DNA of 32,000 nt from Cellulomonas sp. (GCA_031178805.1 JAPSIJ010000002.1:1-32000); one strand, 5' to 3'. Shown: positions 16,912 through 25,238, numbered from the stretch's first letter. Made by a program: numbers and translations. Notes: a model not told the origin generated them from the sequence alone.

Positions 16912-17862
16912 TCAGGCGAGCTCGAGCAGCCGTGCGGCCGTCCGCTCGTCCACCACCAGGTCGGTCATCGTGCCGGCGCGCAGGGCGGCGAGCAGCGGCA
17001 CCGCCTTGTTGTCCCCCGCCACCGCGCACAGCCGGCGCGGGATGCGGCGGAGCTGGTCGGGCGAGGGGCCGGTGGCGCGGGCGTTCAGCGGCACGTCGCG
17101 CCAGGACCCGTCCGCCCGGAGGAACACGGTGCACACGTCGCCGACCACCGCCTGGTCGTGCAGCAGCGTGACGTCGTCCTCGTCCAGGTAGCCGGCGGAG
17201 TACACGTGACTGGGCACCGACCCGGCGACGGAGCCCACGGAGAACAGGGCGATGTCCGCGCGGGACTGCTCGTCGAGCACCCGGCGCACCGACCGCTCCC
17301 GCCACATGGCCTGCTTGGTCTCGGGGTAGTCGAAGAACGCCGGCACCGGGAAGTGGTGCACGGTCGCGCCGAACGCGCTGCCGAACGACGCGATCAGGTC
17401 GCTGGCGTACTCGATGCCGGACGTGCGGGTGTTGGCCGCGCCGTTGAGCTGCACGACGACGCTGCCGTGCGTCGCCTTCGGCTGCAGCCGGCGCGACACG
17501 GCGGCGAGCGTCGTGCCCCAGGCGACCCCGAGGATCATGTCGGACTCGAACCACGAGCCCAGCAGCCGGGCCGTCGCCCGGGCCACCTGGTCCAGCGTGT
17601 CGAGCTGCTCGCCGGAGTCCGGCACGGGCACGACGTAGGTGTCGATGCCGAAGGCCGCGGAGATGGACCGGCCGAGGCTCGGCGCGCGGGTGCTCGACGG
17701 CCGCAGCGTGATCTCCACCAGCCCGGTCTCCCGCGCCCGCTTCAGCAGCCGGGAGACGGTCGACCGCGACGTGTGCAGGTGGCGCGCGATGACCTCCATC
17801 TTGACGTCCTGCAGGTAGTACATGGACGCCGCGCGCAGCACGTCCTGCTCCCGGTCGGCCAT
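16912..17862 (-). CDS. SorC-family sugar-binding transcriptional regulator, probable glp regulator
   Basis: The 316-aa protein has an N-terminal HTH (about 10-48: ASMYYLQDVKMEVIARHLHTSRSTVSRLLKRARETGLVEI) and a SorC effector domain (about 60-315). Family marks include GVAWGTTLAAVSRRL, YASDLIASFGSAFGA, AVVGDVCTVFLRADGS and a closing TDLVVDERTAARLLEL. Such proteins are tetramers controlled by phosphosugars. The start ATG 17862 has GAGGAGG eight bases upstream. It is divergent from glpD across 192 bp that contain two palindromes, so control of glpD-glpF-glpK by glycerol-3-phosphate or a related phosphosugar is likely; this is inference from position. Streptomyces instead uses an IclR-type GylR for this job. 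Confidence 0.88.
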   Translation of the reverse strand: MADREQDVLRAASMYYLQDVKMEVIARHLHTSRSTVSRLLKRARETGLVEITLRPSSTRAPSLGRSISAAFGIDTYVVPVPDSGEQLDTLDQVARATARLLGSWFESDMILGVAWGTTLAAVSRRLQPKATHGSVVVQLNGAANTRTSGIEYASDLIASFGSAFGATVHHFPVPAFFDYPETKQAMWRERSVRRVLDEQSRADIALFSVGSVAGSVPSHVYSAGYLDEDDVTLLHDQAVVGDVCTVFLRADGSWRDVPLNARATGPSPDQLRRIPRRLCAVAGDNKAVPLLAALRAGTMTDLVVDERTAARLLELA

Positions 17863-17906
17863 GGCCGCGACCTCCTCGTCGTCGTGTGCGCCTGGGACGT
17901 CGGTCC

Positions 17907-17920
17907 TGCACATTCGTGCA
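17907..17920. promoter_or_regulatory. Palindrome in the regulator/glpD gap
   Basis: TGCAC-ATTC-GTGCA has perfect five-base arms and unusually AT-rich centre bases for this DNA. It lies 45 bases from the regulator start and about 135 bases from glpD. It is a candidate operator for the SorC regulator. Confidence 0.45.
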
Positions 17921-17966
17921 CTGCGGTTGCGCGTTCGTTCGTGACGTGGTGACGATAGCCGACAGA

Positions 17967-17982
17967 CAGGACCGAGGTCCTG
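17967..17982. promoter_or_regulatory. 16-bp palindrome upstream of glpD
   Basis: CAGGACC-GA-GGTCCTG has perfect seven-base arms and lies 72 bases before the glpD ATG. It could be an operator or a hairpin in the glpD leader. GGTCCTG also occurs at 17903, next to the first palindrome, giving a shared half-site. Confidence 0.45.
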
Positions 17983-18054
17983 GTGTGCGCGACCCACGAG
18001 GCCGGCGTCCGCCGGGGTGCCGGCCGAGATGCACGACCCCGCGATGGAGCTGAC

Positions 18055-19872
18055 ATGAGGACCGCAGCACTGACCCCCCGCCTGCGTGACGACGCGCTGG
18101 CGGCCCTGCGAGCGACCACGGAGGGCGGGCCGGAGCTCGACGTCCTCGTCATCGGCGGCGGCGTCACCGGTGCGGGCATCGCCCTCGACGCCGTGACCCG
18201 CGGCCTGTCCACCGCCGTCATCGACGCCCAGGACTGGGCGTCCGGCACGTCGAGCCGGTCCAGCAAGCTGGTGCACGGCGGCCTGCGCTACCTGCAGATG
18301 CTGGACTTCCACCTGGTCCGCGAGGCGCTGACCGAGCGCGACCTGCTGATCAGCGACCTCGCGCCGCACCTGGTCAAGCCGGTGCCGTTCCTCTACCCGC
18401 TGGAGCACCGGGTCTGGGAGCGCGCGTACGTCGGTGCGGGCATCGCCCTCTACGACACGCTCGCCAGCGTGAACGGCCGCAAGCGCGCGATGCCGCTGCA
18501 CCAGCACGTCACCCGCAAGGGCCTGGAGCGCAAGTTCCCGGACCTGCGCCACGACGCCGCCGTCGGCGCGATCCAGTACTGGGACGCGAACGTCGACGAC
18601 GCCCGCCTGGTGTCGACGCTGATCCGCACCGCCGCCTCCTACGGCGCGCACGCCGCCTCCCGCACGCAGGTGGTCGACCTGACCACGACGTCCGGCGGCG
18701 CGGTCACCGGCGCCGAGCTGCAGGACCTGGAGACCGGCGAGCGGTTCACCGTCCGCGCCCGCCACGTCATCAACGCCACGGGCGTGTGGACCGAGCAGAC
18801 CGAGGCGCTCGCCGGCACCGAGGGCGGCCTGCGGGTGCTCGCCTCCAAGGGCATCCACATCGTCGTGCCGCGCGACCGGATCGCCGGCAACGTCGGCCTG
18901 ATCCTGCAGACCGAGAAGTCGGTGCTGTTCGTCATCCCGTGGTCCCGCTACTGGGTGATCGGCACGACCGACACCCCGTACGAGCAGGACCTCACGCACC
19001 CGGTCGCGACGAGCGAGGACATCGACTACGTCATCGACCACGCGAACGCGGTGCTGTCCCGGCCGATCAGCCGCGAGGACATCATCGGCACCTGGGCGGG
19101 CCTGCGGCCGCTGCTGCAGCCCGGCACCAAGGAGGGCACCTCGTCCTCCAAGGTGTCGCGCGAGCACACCGTCGCCTCCCCCACCCCGGGCCTGACCGTG
19201 ATCGCCGGCGGCAAGCTCACCACCTACCGGGTGATGGCCAAGGACGCCGTGGACTTCGCGATCGGCTCGCGCGCCACGACGCTGCCCTCGATCACCGAGC
19301 GCATCCCGCTGGTCGGCGCGGAGGGCCTCGAGGTGCTGCAGCGGCAGTCCCGCGACATCGGCAACCGGTACGGCTGGGACCGCGGCCGCATGGACCACCT
19401 GCTGCACCGGTACGGCTCGCTGCTCGGCGAGCTGCTCGAGATGGTGGACGAGGACCCGTCGCTCGGCCTGCCGCTGGCCGGCGCGCCCGCCTACATCGGC
19501 GCGGAGGTGGCCTACGCCGTCACGCACGAGGGCGCCCTGCACCTCGACGACGTGATGATGCACCGCACCCGGCTGAACTACGAGCAGGCGGACAAGGGCG
19601 TCGGCGCCCTCGACGAGATCGCCGACATCATCGCCCCCCGCCTGGGCTGGGACGAGGCCACCCGCGCCCGCGAGATCGACCTGTACCGGCAGCGCGCCGC
19701 CGCGGAGGACGCCGCCGCGCAGCAGCCGGACGACGCCGCCGCGCAGGCCGCGCGCGACGCCGCCGAGGAGCTCGCCCCGCTGGTCGAGCTGCACACCACG
19801 CCCGTGCGACCCGGTACCAAGCCGGGCTCGTCGCCCGCGGACTCCGCCACGGCGGGCCCCGCGGGGACATGA
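18055..19872 (+). CDS. glpD: Aerobic glycerol-3-phosphate dehydrogenase
   Basis: GlpD is an FAD enzyme that oxidises glycerol-3-phosphate to dihydroxyacetone phosphate at the membrane and feeds electrons to quinones. The 605-aa protein has the dinucleotide-binding motif VLVIGGGVTGAGIALDA (30-46), the family stretch WASGTSSRSSKLVHGGLRYLQ, a DAO fold with WVIGTTDTPYEQD and TVIAGGKLTTYRVMAKDA, and a C-terminal helical domain. The last 60 residues are an Ala/Asp/Pro-rich tail (EDAAAQQPDDAAAQAARDA) not found in E. coli GlpD. The start ATG 18055 has GGAG five bases upstream. It is first of three glycerol genes, followed by a strong hairpin before glpF. Confidence 0.96.
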   Translation: MRTAALTPRLRDDALAALRATTEGGPELDVLVIGGGVTGAGIALDAVTRGLSTAVIDAQDWASGTSSRSSKLVHGGLRYLQMLDFHLVREALTERDLLISDLAPHLVKPVPFLYPLEHRVWERAYVGAGIALYDTLASVNGRKRAMPLHQHVTRKGLERKFPDLRHDAAVGAIQYWDANVDDARLVSTLIRTAASYGAHAASRTQVVDLTTTSGGAVTGAELQDLETGERFTVRARHVINATGVWTEQTEALAGTEGGLRVLASKGIHIVVPRDRIAGNVGLILQTEKSVLFVIPWSRYWVIGTTDTPYEQDLTHPVATSEDIDYVIDHANAVLSRPISREDIIGTWAGLRPLLQPGTKEGTSSSKVSREHTVASPTPGLTVIAGGKLTTYRVMAKDAVDFAIGSRATTLPSITERIPLVGAEGLEVLQRQSRDIGNRYGWDRGRMDHLLHRYGSLLGELLEMVDEDPSLGLPLAGAPAYIGAEVAYAVTHEGALHLDDVMMHRTRLNYEQADKGVGALDEIADIIAPRLGWDEATRAREIDLYRQRAAAEDAAAQQPDDAAAQAARDAAEELAPLVELHTTPVRPGTKPGSSPADSATAGPAGT

Positions 19873-19905
19873 TCTGACCTGAGTGACCGCGGTCCCCCGG
19901 CCGCA

Positions 19906-19936
19906 CTCCGGCCGGCCGCCGATCGGCCGGCCGGAG
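19906..19936 (+). terminator. 13-bp perfect hairpin between glpD and glpF
   Basis: CTCCGGCCGGCCG and CGGCCGGCCGGAG are exact inverted repeats around a five-base loop (CCGAT). There is no T-tract. It may terminate part of the glpD transcripts or protect a processed 3' end, giving unequal glpD and glpFK levels. Confidence 0.6.
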
Positions 19937-19976
19937 CCCTGCGAGACAACGACGTCCGTCAAGAAAGAGGTCGACT

Positions 19977-20723
19977 GTGGAGTCCATCTCGATCGGAGAT
20001 GCTGTCATCTCCGAGTTCCTCGGCACCACGATCCTGCTCCTGCTCGGTGCGGGTGTGGTCGCCAACGTGATCCTGCCGAAGACGAAGGGATTCGGTGGCG
20101 GCTGGCTGCTGATCAACTTCGGGTGGGGCCTCGCGGTCTTCACCGGCGTGTACGTGGCCTTCCAGTCGGGTGCGCACCTGAACCCCGCCGTGACCCTCGG
20201 CCTGTGGGCCGCGGGCAAGGACGAGTTCGCCCCCGGTGTCGACGTGAACCTCGTCAACGGCTTCGCGTACATCGCGGCGCAGTTCGCGGGCGCCGCCGTC
20301 GGCTCCGCCCTGGCCTACGTGGTCTACAAGAAGCACTTCGACCAGGACGCCGACCCGGCGATCAAGCTCGCGGTCTTCTCCACCGGCCCGGAGCTGCGCT
20401 CGAAGGGCTGGAACTTCGCCACGGAGGTCGTCGCGACCTTCGTGCTGGTGTTCTGGGTCGCGATCAGCGGCAACACCCCGGCCGAGATCGGCCCGCTGGG
20501 CGTGGCCCTCGTGGTGGTCGCCATCGGCGCCAGCCTCGGTGGCCCGACCGGCTACGCCATCAACCCCGCCCGTGACCTCGGCCCCCGCATCGCGCACGCG
20601 CTGCTGCCGATCCGCGGCAAGGGCTCCTCGGACTGGTCGTACGCCTGGGTGCCGGTGCTCGGCCCGGTCGTCGGCGGCATCCTCGGCGGCCTGCTCGCCA
20701 TGTCGCTGTCCTGGGTCGCCTGA
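19977..20723 (+). CDS. glpF: Glycerol uptake facilitator (aquaglyceroporin)
   Basis: The 248-aa MIP-family channel should let glycerol across the membrane. Both half-helix motifs are present: HLNPAVTLG (N69-P70-A71) and INPARDLGP (N196-P197-A198). The Asp after NPAR (D200) is the mark of glycerol facilitators rather than water-only aquaporins. Six hydrophobic segments are visible. It is slightly shorter than E. coli GlpF (281). The start is GTG 19977 with AAAGAGG seven bases upstream. It lies between glpD and glpK, with a hairpin on each side. Confidence 0.95.
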   Translation: MESISIGDAVISEFLGTTILLLLGAGVVANVILPKTKGFGGGWLLINFGWGLAVFTGVYVAFQSGAHLNPAVTLGLWAAGKDEFAPGVDVNLVNGFAYIAAQFAGAAVGSALAYVVYKKHFDQDADPAIKLAVFSTGPELRSKGWNFATEVVATFVLVFWVAISGNTPAEIGPLGVALVVVAIGASLGGPTGYAINPARDLGPRIAHALLPIRGKGSSDWSYAWVPVLGPVVGGILGGLLAMSLSWVA

Positions 20724-20733
20724 CCCCCTGACG

Positions 20734-20777
20734 GCGGGCGGCTCGTCCCCACCCCCCTGCGGGGACGAGCCGTCCGC
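20734..20777 (+). terminator. 17-bp hairpin between glpF and glpK
   Basis: GCGGGCGGCTCGTCCCC (20734-20750) pairs with GGGGACGAGCCGTCCGC (20761-20777) with a single G-U, around a ten-base loop. There is no T-tract. It sits ten bases after the glpF stop. The remaining 116 bases to glpK hold only a Shine-Dalgarno that I can recognise. Confidence 0.65.
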
Positions 20778-20893
20778 ACCTCCCGGCGGCCCGGCCGCCA
20801 CCCGCGGCCCCGCGCCGCACCGTCACCCGGCAGCGCCGCCCCCGCGGTGCCGCGTCCACCTCCGGTGGGCCACCCCGACGCGAAGGAAGTCAC

Positions 20894-22414
20894 ATGTCCC
20901 AGCAGTACGTCATGGCGATCGACCAGGGCACGACCTCGACCCGCGCGATCATCTTCGACCACGGCGGTCAGATCGTCGCCACCGGCCAGACCGAGCACCA
21001 GCAGATCTTCCCCCGGGCCGGCTGGGTCGAGCACGACCCGAACGAGATCTGGACGAACACCCGCGAGGTCGTGGGCCTCGCGCTGTCGCGGGCCAACATG
21101 ACCCACGCCGACATCGCCGCGGTGGGCATCACCAACCAGCGCGAGACCGCGGTGGTCTGGGACCGGACCACCGGCCAGCCCGTGTACAACGCGATCGTCT
21201 GGCAGGACACCCGCACCCAGAAGATCGCCGACGAGCTGGCGGCCCTGGGCGGCGGCGCCGAGCGCTACAAGGACCGCGTCGGCCTGCCGCTCGCGACCTA
21301 CTTCTCCGGCCCGAAGATCCGCTGGATCCTCGACAACGTCGAGGGCGCCCGCGAGAAGGCCGAGCGCGGCGAGCTGGCCTTCGGCAACACCGACTCCTGG
21401 CTGCTGTGGAACATGACCGGCGGCGTCGACGGCGGCATCCACGTCACCGACGTGACCAACGCGTCCCGCACCATGCTGATGAACATCGACTCGCTCACCT
21501 GGAACGAGGAGATCGCCGCGGAGATGGGCATCCCCGTGTCCATGCTCCCGGAGATCCGCTCCTCGTCCGAGGTCTACGGCCACGGCCGCCAGGGCGGCCT
21601 CGTCCCGGGCGTGCCGATCGCCGGCATCCTCGGCGACCAGCAGGCGGCGACGTTCGGCCAGGCGTGCTTCGAGGTCGGCACCGCGAAGAACACCTACGGC
21701 ACCGGCAACTTCATGCTGCTGAACACCGGCACCGAGCCGGTCGCGTCGAAGAACGGCCTGCTGACCACCGTCGCGTACAAGATCGGCGACAAGCCGCAGG
21801 TGTACGCGCTGGAGGGCTCCATCGCCGTCACCGGGTCCCTCGTGCAGTGGCTGCGCGACAACCTCGGCATGTTCATGGACTCCCCCGACATCGAGTACCT
21901 CGCCAGCAAGGTGGAGGACAACGGCGGCGCGTACTTCGTGCCGGCGTTCTCCGGCCTGTTCGCCCCGTACTGGCGCCCCGACGCCCGCGGCGCCCTGGTC
22001 GGCCTCACCCGGTTCGTGAACCGGAACCACATCGCCCGCGCCGCGCTGGAGGCCACCGCCTTCCAGAGCCGCGAGGTCGTCGACGCGATGAACGCCGACT
22101 CCGGCGTCGCGCTCACCGAGCTCAAGGTGGACGGCGGCATGACCGCCAACGACCTGCTCATGCAGTTCCAGGCCGACATCCTCGACGTGCCGGTGATCCG
22201 GCCGCAGGTGGCGGAGACGACCGCGCTGGGCGCCGCGTACGCCGCGGGCATCGCCGTCGGCTACTGGGAGGGCGAGCAGGACGTCGTCGCCAACTGGGCC
22301 GAGGGCAAGCGCTGGACCCCCAGCCTCGAGTCCGGCGAGCGGGACCGGCAGTACCGCCTGTGGAAGAAGGCCGTGACCAAGACGTTCGACTGGGTCGACG
22401 AGGACGTCCGCTGA
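20894..22414 (+). CDS. glpK: Glycerol kinase
   Basis: GlpK phosphorylates glycerol to glycerol-3-phosphate with ATP. The 506-aa FGGY-family protein has [16 protein letters not shown] (10-25), [31 protein letters not shown], the ATP-domain stretch [30 protein letters not shown], and [19 protein letters not shown] near the C-terminus. The length matches the family. The start ATG 20894 has GAAGGAA five bases upstream. No EIIA-type inhibition site can be judged from sequence. It completes the glycerol uptake and oxidation set with glpF and glpD. Confidence 0.97.
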   Translation: MSQQYVMAIDQGTTSTRAIIFDHGGQIVATGQTEHQQIFPRAGWVEHDPNEIWTNTREVVGLALSRANMTHADIAAVGITNQRETAVVWDRTTGQPVYNAIVWQDTRTQKIADELAALGGGAERYKDRVGLPLATYFSGPKIRWILDNVEGAREKAERGELAFGNTDSWLLWNMTGGVDGGIHVTDVTNASRTMLMNIDSLTWNEEIAAEMGIPVSMLPEIRSSSEVYGHGRQGGLVPGVPIAGILGDQQAATFGQACFEVGTAKNTYGTGNFMLLNTGTEPVASKNGLLTTVAYKIGDKPQVYALEGSIAVTGSLVQWLRDNLGMFMDSPDIEYLASKVEDNGGAYFVPAFSGLFAPYWRPDARGALVGLTRFVNRNHIARAALEATAFQSREVVDAMNADSGVALTELKVDGGMTANDLLMQFQADILDVPVIRPQVAETTALGAAYAAGIAVGYWEGEQDVVANWAEGKRWTPSLESGERDRQYRLWKKAVTKTFDWVDEDVR

Positions 22415-22454
22415 CCTGACCCCGCGCCCGCCGTCCGCGGCGGCACCGCGGTCC

Positions 22455-22491
22455 GACGGCCCCGGTCCTCCTCGCGAGGGCCGGGGCCGTC
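22455..22491. terminator. 16-bp hairpin shared by the converging glpK and kdgK genes
   Basis: GACGGCCCCGGTCCTC (22455-22470) pairs with GAGGGCCGGGGCCGTC (22476-22491) with one G-U, around a five-base loop. It is placed between two convergent genes, so it can act as a bidirectional terminator. There is no T-tract on either side, as is usual in actinobacteria. Confidence 0.7.
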
Positions 22492-22519
22492 GGCCGTCCC
22501 GGGGCGCCCGTACGCCGGG

Positions 22520-23620
22520 TCAGCGGTCGACGCGTGCCCCGCCCCCCGCGGCGAGCTTCAGCACCTCCGCCGCGGACGCCATGGTGGTGTCGCCCGGGGT
22601 CGTCATGGCGAGCGCGCCGTGCGCCGCCCCGTACTCCACCGCCGTGGCCAGCGGCTGACCGTCGAGCAGCCCGTGGACCAGCCCCGAGGCGAACGAGTCC
22701 CCGCCCCCGACCCGGTCGAGGATCTCCAGCCCGGGCCGGTGCGTCGCGCGCACCAGCCCGGATTCCGGCGACCAGGCGATCGCACCCCAGTCGTTGACGG
22801 TCGCGGAGCGGACGGTGCGCAGCGTCGTCGCGATTACCCCGAAGTTCGGGTACGCCGCCGCGACCCGGTCGATCATCGCGCCGAACGCGTCCACCTCGAG
22901 CGACGAGAGGTGCTCGTCCACGCCCTCGACCTCGAAGCCGAGCGCCGCGGTGAAGTCCTCCTCGTTGCCGATCATCACGTCGACGTGCCGGGCGATCTCC
23001 CGGTTGACCTCCTGGGCCCGGGACGGCCCGCCGACCGCCTTCCAGAGACTCGGCCGGTAGTTGAGGTCGTAGGACACGACCGTGCCGTGCCGCTTCGCCG
23101 CGGTCACGGCCGCGACCACCGTCTCGGCGGCGGTCTCGGACAGCGCCGCGTAGATGCCGCCGGTGTGCAGCCAGCGCACGCCGAGCTCGCCGAACAGGTG
23201 GTCCCAGTCCACGTCCCCGGGCGCGAGCCGCGACGCCGCGGTGTGCCCGCGGTCACTCACGCCGACGGCGCCGCGCACGCCGAACCCCCGCTCGGTGAAG
23301 TTCAGGCCGTTGCGCACGTCGCGGCCGATCCCGTCGTACGGCAGCCAGCGCACGAACGACGTGTCGACGCCGCCCTGCAGGACGAGGTCCTCGACGAGCC
23401 GGCCGACCTCGTTGTCGGCGAGCGCCGTGACGACCGCCGTGCGCAGCCCGAACGCGCGGCGCAGCCCGCGGGCGACGTTGTACTCGCCGCCGCCCTCCCA
23501 GACGCGGAACTGCCGGGCGGTGCGGATGCGCCCCTCGCCGGGGTCGAGGCGCAGCATCACCTCGCCGAGGGAGACGGCGTCGTAGCGGGTGTCGGCGGCG
23601 GGGCGGATCTGCAGGGGCAC
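22520..23620 (-). CDS. kdgK: PfkB-family sugar kinase, probable 2-keto-3-deoxygluconate kinase
   Basis: The 366-aa ribokinase-fold kinase has GGGEYNVARGLRRAFG (PfkB signature 1) near residue 44 and DRVGGGDSFASGLVHGL (signature 2) with catalytic base D308. The N-terminal YDAVSLGEVMLRLDPGEGRI is typical of KDG kinases. The next gene upstream on the strand encodes KDPG aldolase, which uses the KdgK product, so KDG is the likely substrate. The start is GTG 23620, with GAGGAG seven bases upstream. The 45 extra residues in the ORF track run into the eda tail and are not used. A 17-bp tandem duplication lies between eda and this gene. Confidence 0.88.
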   Translation of the reverse strand: MPLQIRPAADTRYDAVSLGEVMLRLDPGEGRIRTARQFRVWEGGGEYNVARGLRRAFGLRTAVVTALADNEVGRLVEDLVLQGGVDTSFVRWLPYDGIGRDVRNGLNFTERGFGVRGAVGVSDRGHTAASRLAPGDVDWDHLFGELGVRWLHTGGIYAALSETAAETVVAAVTAAKRHGTVVSYDLNYRPSLWKAVGGPSRAQEVNREIARHVDVMIGNEEDFTAALGFEVEGVDEHLSSLEVDAFGAMIDRVAAAYPNFGVIATTLRTVRSATVNDWGAIAWSPESGLVRATHRPGLEILDRVGGGDSFASGLVHGLLDGQPLATAVEYGAAHGALAMTTPGDTTMASAAEVLKLAAGGGARVDR

Positions 23621-23650
23621 GGGGGTCTCCTCGGGTCGCGGGGGTCGGCC

Positions 23651-23684
23651 GGGGGTGCGGTCGGGCCGGGGGTGCGGTCGGGCC
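23651..23684. repeat. 17-bp perfect tandem duplication between eda and kdgK
   Basis: GGGGGTGCGGTCGGGCC occurs twice head to tail and fills half of the 67-bp intergenic gap. Together with the preceding GGGGG it gives six G-runs on the plus strand, the template strand for kdgK. It is a possible G-quadruplex site. Confidence 0.75.
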
Positions 23685-23687
23685 GGG

Positions 23688-24323
23688 TCAGGGCCGCAGG
23701 CGGGTGGCGAGCGCGACGGCGTCGGCGACCAGCGCGCGCACGCCGTCGAGGTCACCCGCCCGGACCCGGTCGCGGGGCACCATCCAGGACCCGCCGACCG
23801 CGGCGACGCAGGGCAGGGCGAGGTACTCGTCGAGGTCCGCGGGCCCGACGCCGCCGGTGGGCACGAACCGCACGCCGCCGAACGGGGCCGCGAGCGCCGC
23901 GATGGCGCGGCTGCCGCCGGCGGTCCCGGCGGGGAAGAACTTCACGGTGTCCAGGCCCAGGGCGAGCGCCGCCTGCACCTCGGTGGCGGTGACGGCGCCC
24001 GGCAGCACCGGGACGCCGCGCTCCTGCGCCCGCTCCACCACGGCGCGGTCCGTGCCCGGCGAGACGAGGTAGCGCGCGCCGGCGGCGACCGCGCGGTCGA
24101 CCTGCTCGACGCGCACGACCGTCCCGGCGCCGACGAGGAGGTCGCCGCGGTCGGCGAGCACCCGGATCGCGTCCTCGGCCGCGGCCGTGCGGAAGGTGAC
24201 CTCGGCGACAGGCAGCCCGCCGGTGACCAGCGCCTCCCCGAGCGGGCCCGCGTCCCGCGCCTCGTCCAGCACCACCACCGGCACCAGCCGGTGCTCCGCC
24301 AGCGTGTCCAGCACGTCCGACAT
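23688..24323 (-). CDS. eda: KDPG aldolase (2-dehydro-3-deoxy-phosphogluconate aldolase)
   Basis: Eda splits KDPG into pyruvate and glyceraldehyde-3-phosphate. The 211-aa TIM-barrel class I aldolase has E41 and R45 in VAEVTFRTA, GAGTV (66-70), Schiff-base K128 in DTVKFFPAG, and the phosphate-binding FVPTGGVGP. The length is usual for the family. The start ATG 24323 has AAGGAG eight bases upstream. It is followed 67 bases later by kdgK, and preceded by an IclR regulator and two palindromic operator-like sites. Without edd in view, the pair may serve uronate or gluconate breakdown rather than a full Entner-Doudoroff route. Confidence 0.95.
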   Translation of the reverse strand: MSDVLDTLAEHRLVPVVVLDEARDAGPLGEALVTGGLPVAEVTFRTAAAEDAIRVLADRGDLLVGAGTVVRVEQVDRAVAAGARYLVSPGTDRAVVERAQERGVPVLPGAVTATEVQAALALGLDTVKFFPAGTAGGSRAIAALAAPFGGVRFVPTGGVGPADLDEYLALPCVAAVGGSWMVPRDRVRAGDLDGVRALVADAVALATRLRP

Positions 24324-24336
24324 CCCGAAACTCCTT

Positions 24337-24376
24337 CGTTCCGCTCAGCGCAACGCTCGCTGCGCTCTCCGCAACG
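24337..24376 (-). promoter_or_regulatory. Two 19-bp palindromic sites 21 bp apart, probable IclR operator of eda-kdgK
   Basis: CGTTCCGCTCAGCGCAACG (24337-24355) is symmetric at eight of nine pairs. CGCTGCGCTCTCCGCAACG (24358-24376) is a weaker copy with six of nine. The centres are 21 bp apart, two helical turns, so dimers would bind on one DNA face. They lie just downstream of a possible -10 and just upstream of the eda Shine-Dalgarno, where binding would block transcription. The IclR-family gene immediately upstream is the obvious candidate. Confidence 0.6.
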
Positions 24377-24406
24377 ATCGTGGCACAGCGCTCGACCTCC
24401 CGGCAA
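24377..24406 (-). promoter_or_regulatory. Possible sigma-70-type promoter of eda
   Basis: On the minus strand TTGCCG (24406-24401) and CACGAT (24382-24377) are separated by 18 bases. Both are partial matches. Transcription would begin inside the palindromes. Confidence 0.3.
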
Positions 24407-24433
24407 CGCCCACCGGGCGGCGCGGGGCGCTGG

Positions 24434-25225
24434 TCAGGCGCCGGGGAGGGAGAGCCCGGCCGGCAGCAGCGGCGGCACGACGTCGAGCACGACGCGGTGC
24501 AGCTCCGCCCGCCGCGCGGCGGTCATGCGCTCCGCGGGCGCGGTGATGCTGACGGCGGCCACCGGGCGGGCGCCGCGCAGGACGGGCACGGCGAGGCACG
24601 CGATGCCGGGCTCGTTCTCCTCGACCTCGACGGCGTAGCCGCGCTCCCGCGCGCGGGCGAGCTCGTCGGCCAGCCGGGTGGCGTCCACCCGGCCCGCCGG
24701 CTCCACCGGGGCGACGTACCCGTCCAGCGCCGTGCGCGGCGTGTCCCGCTGGGCGAGCACGGCGCGGCCCAGCGCGGTGGTCGCCGCCCAGTTCCGCCGC
24801 CCGACGGCCGACCACACCCGGACGGGCCGCTCGGGCTCGACCTTGTCCAGGTAGACCACCTGGACGCCGCTGAGCACGCCGAGGTGCACGAGCTCGTCGG
24901 TGGCGGCGCAGAGCGCGGCGAGCGCCGGGTGCAGGCGGGCGGCGAGGTCGTCCTCGGCGAAGTAGCGGTCCGCCAGGCCGACGGCGGCGGGGCCGAGCCC
25001 GTACCGGCCGGTCTGCGGGTCCTGGGCGACGTAGTCGCGGTGCCGGAGCGCGGCGAGCGACCGGTGCACCGTCGTCTTGTGCACGCCGAGGGCGGCGGAC
25101 AGCCCGGCGAGGGTCACCCCCGCCGGGCCGGCGGCGGCCACGGCGTCCAGCGTGCGCAGCGCGCGGTCGACGCCCTCGACCGGCGGGGCACCGCCGCCCG
25201 TCCCGCCGTCCGCCCGCTCCTGCAC
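24434..25225 (-). CDS. IclR-family transcriptional regulator
   Basis: The 263-aa regulator has an N-terminal winged helix (about 15-75: VDRALRTLDAVAAAGPAGVTLAGLSAALGVHKTTVHRSLAALRHRDYV) and an IclR effector domain (about 85-255) with GVQVVYLDKVEPERPV, WAATTALGRAVLA, RGYAVEVEENEPGIACLAVPVL and AAVSITAPAERM. It lies upstream of eda and kdgK on the same strand and probably controls them in response to KDG or KDPG, like KdgR; this is inferred from position. The start is GTG 25225, with TAGGGT seven bases upstream and no Shine-Dalgarno. The track start at 25234 lies inside that box. Confidence 0.9.
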   Translation of the reverse strand: MQERADGGTGGGAPPVEGVDRALRTLDAVAAAGPAGVTLAGLSAALGVHKTTVHRSLAALRHRDYVAQDPQTGRYGLGPAAVGLADRYFAEDDLAARLHPALAALCAATDELVHLGVLSGVQVVYLDKVEPERPVRVWSAVGRRNWAATTALGRAVLAQRDTPRTALDGYVAPVEPAGRVDATRLADELARARERGYAVEVEENEPGIACLAVPVLRGARPVAAVSITAPAERMTAARRAELHRVVLDVVPPLLPAGLSLPGA

Positions 25226-25232
25226 GCCGCCC

Positions 25233-25238
25233 ACCCTA
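25233..25238 (-). promoter_or_regulatory. Candidate -10 box, leaderless start of the IclR gene
   Basis: TAGGGT on the minus strand, seven bases before GTG 25225, in the 45-bp gap to the mgtE stop. Confidence 0.45.

Noticed and set aside
17927-17959. TTGCGC ... GATAGC as a sigma-70 promoter for glpD
   Set aside because: The spacer is 21 bases, too long for a normal promoter.
17863-19962. N-terminal 700 residues of the 1016-aa minus-strand ORF upstream of the SorC regulator
   Set aside because: It is antisense to glpD. The regulator has a good ATG with GAGGAGG at 17862 and a complete family N-terminus from there.
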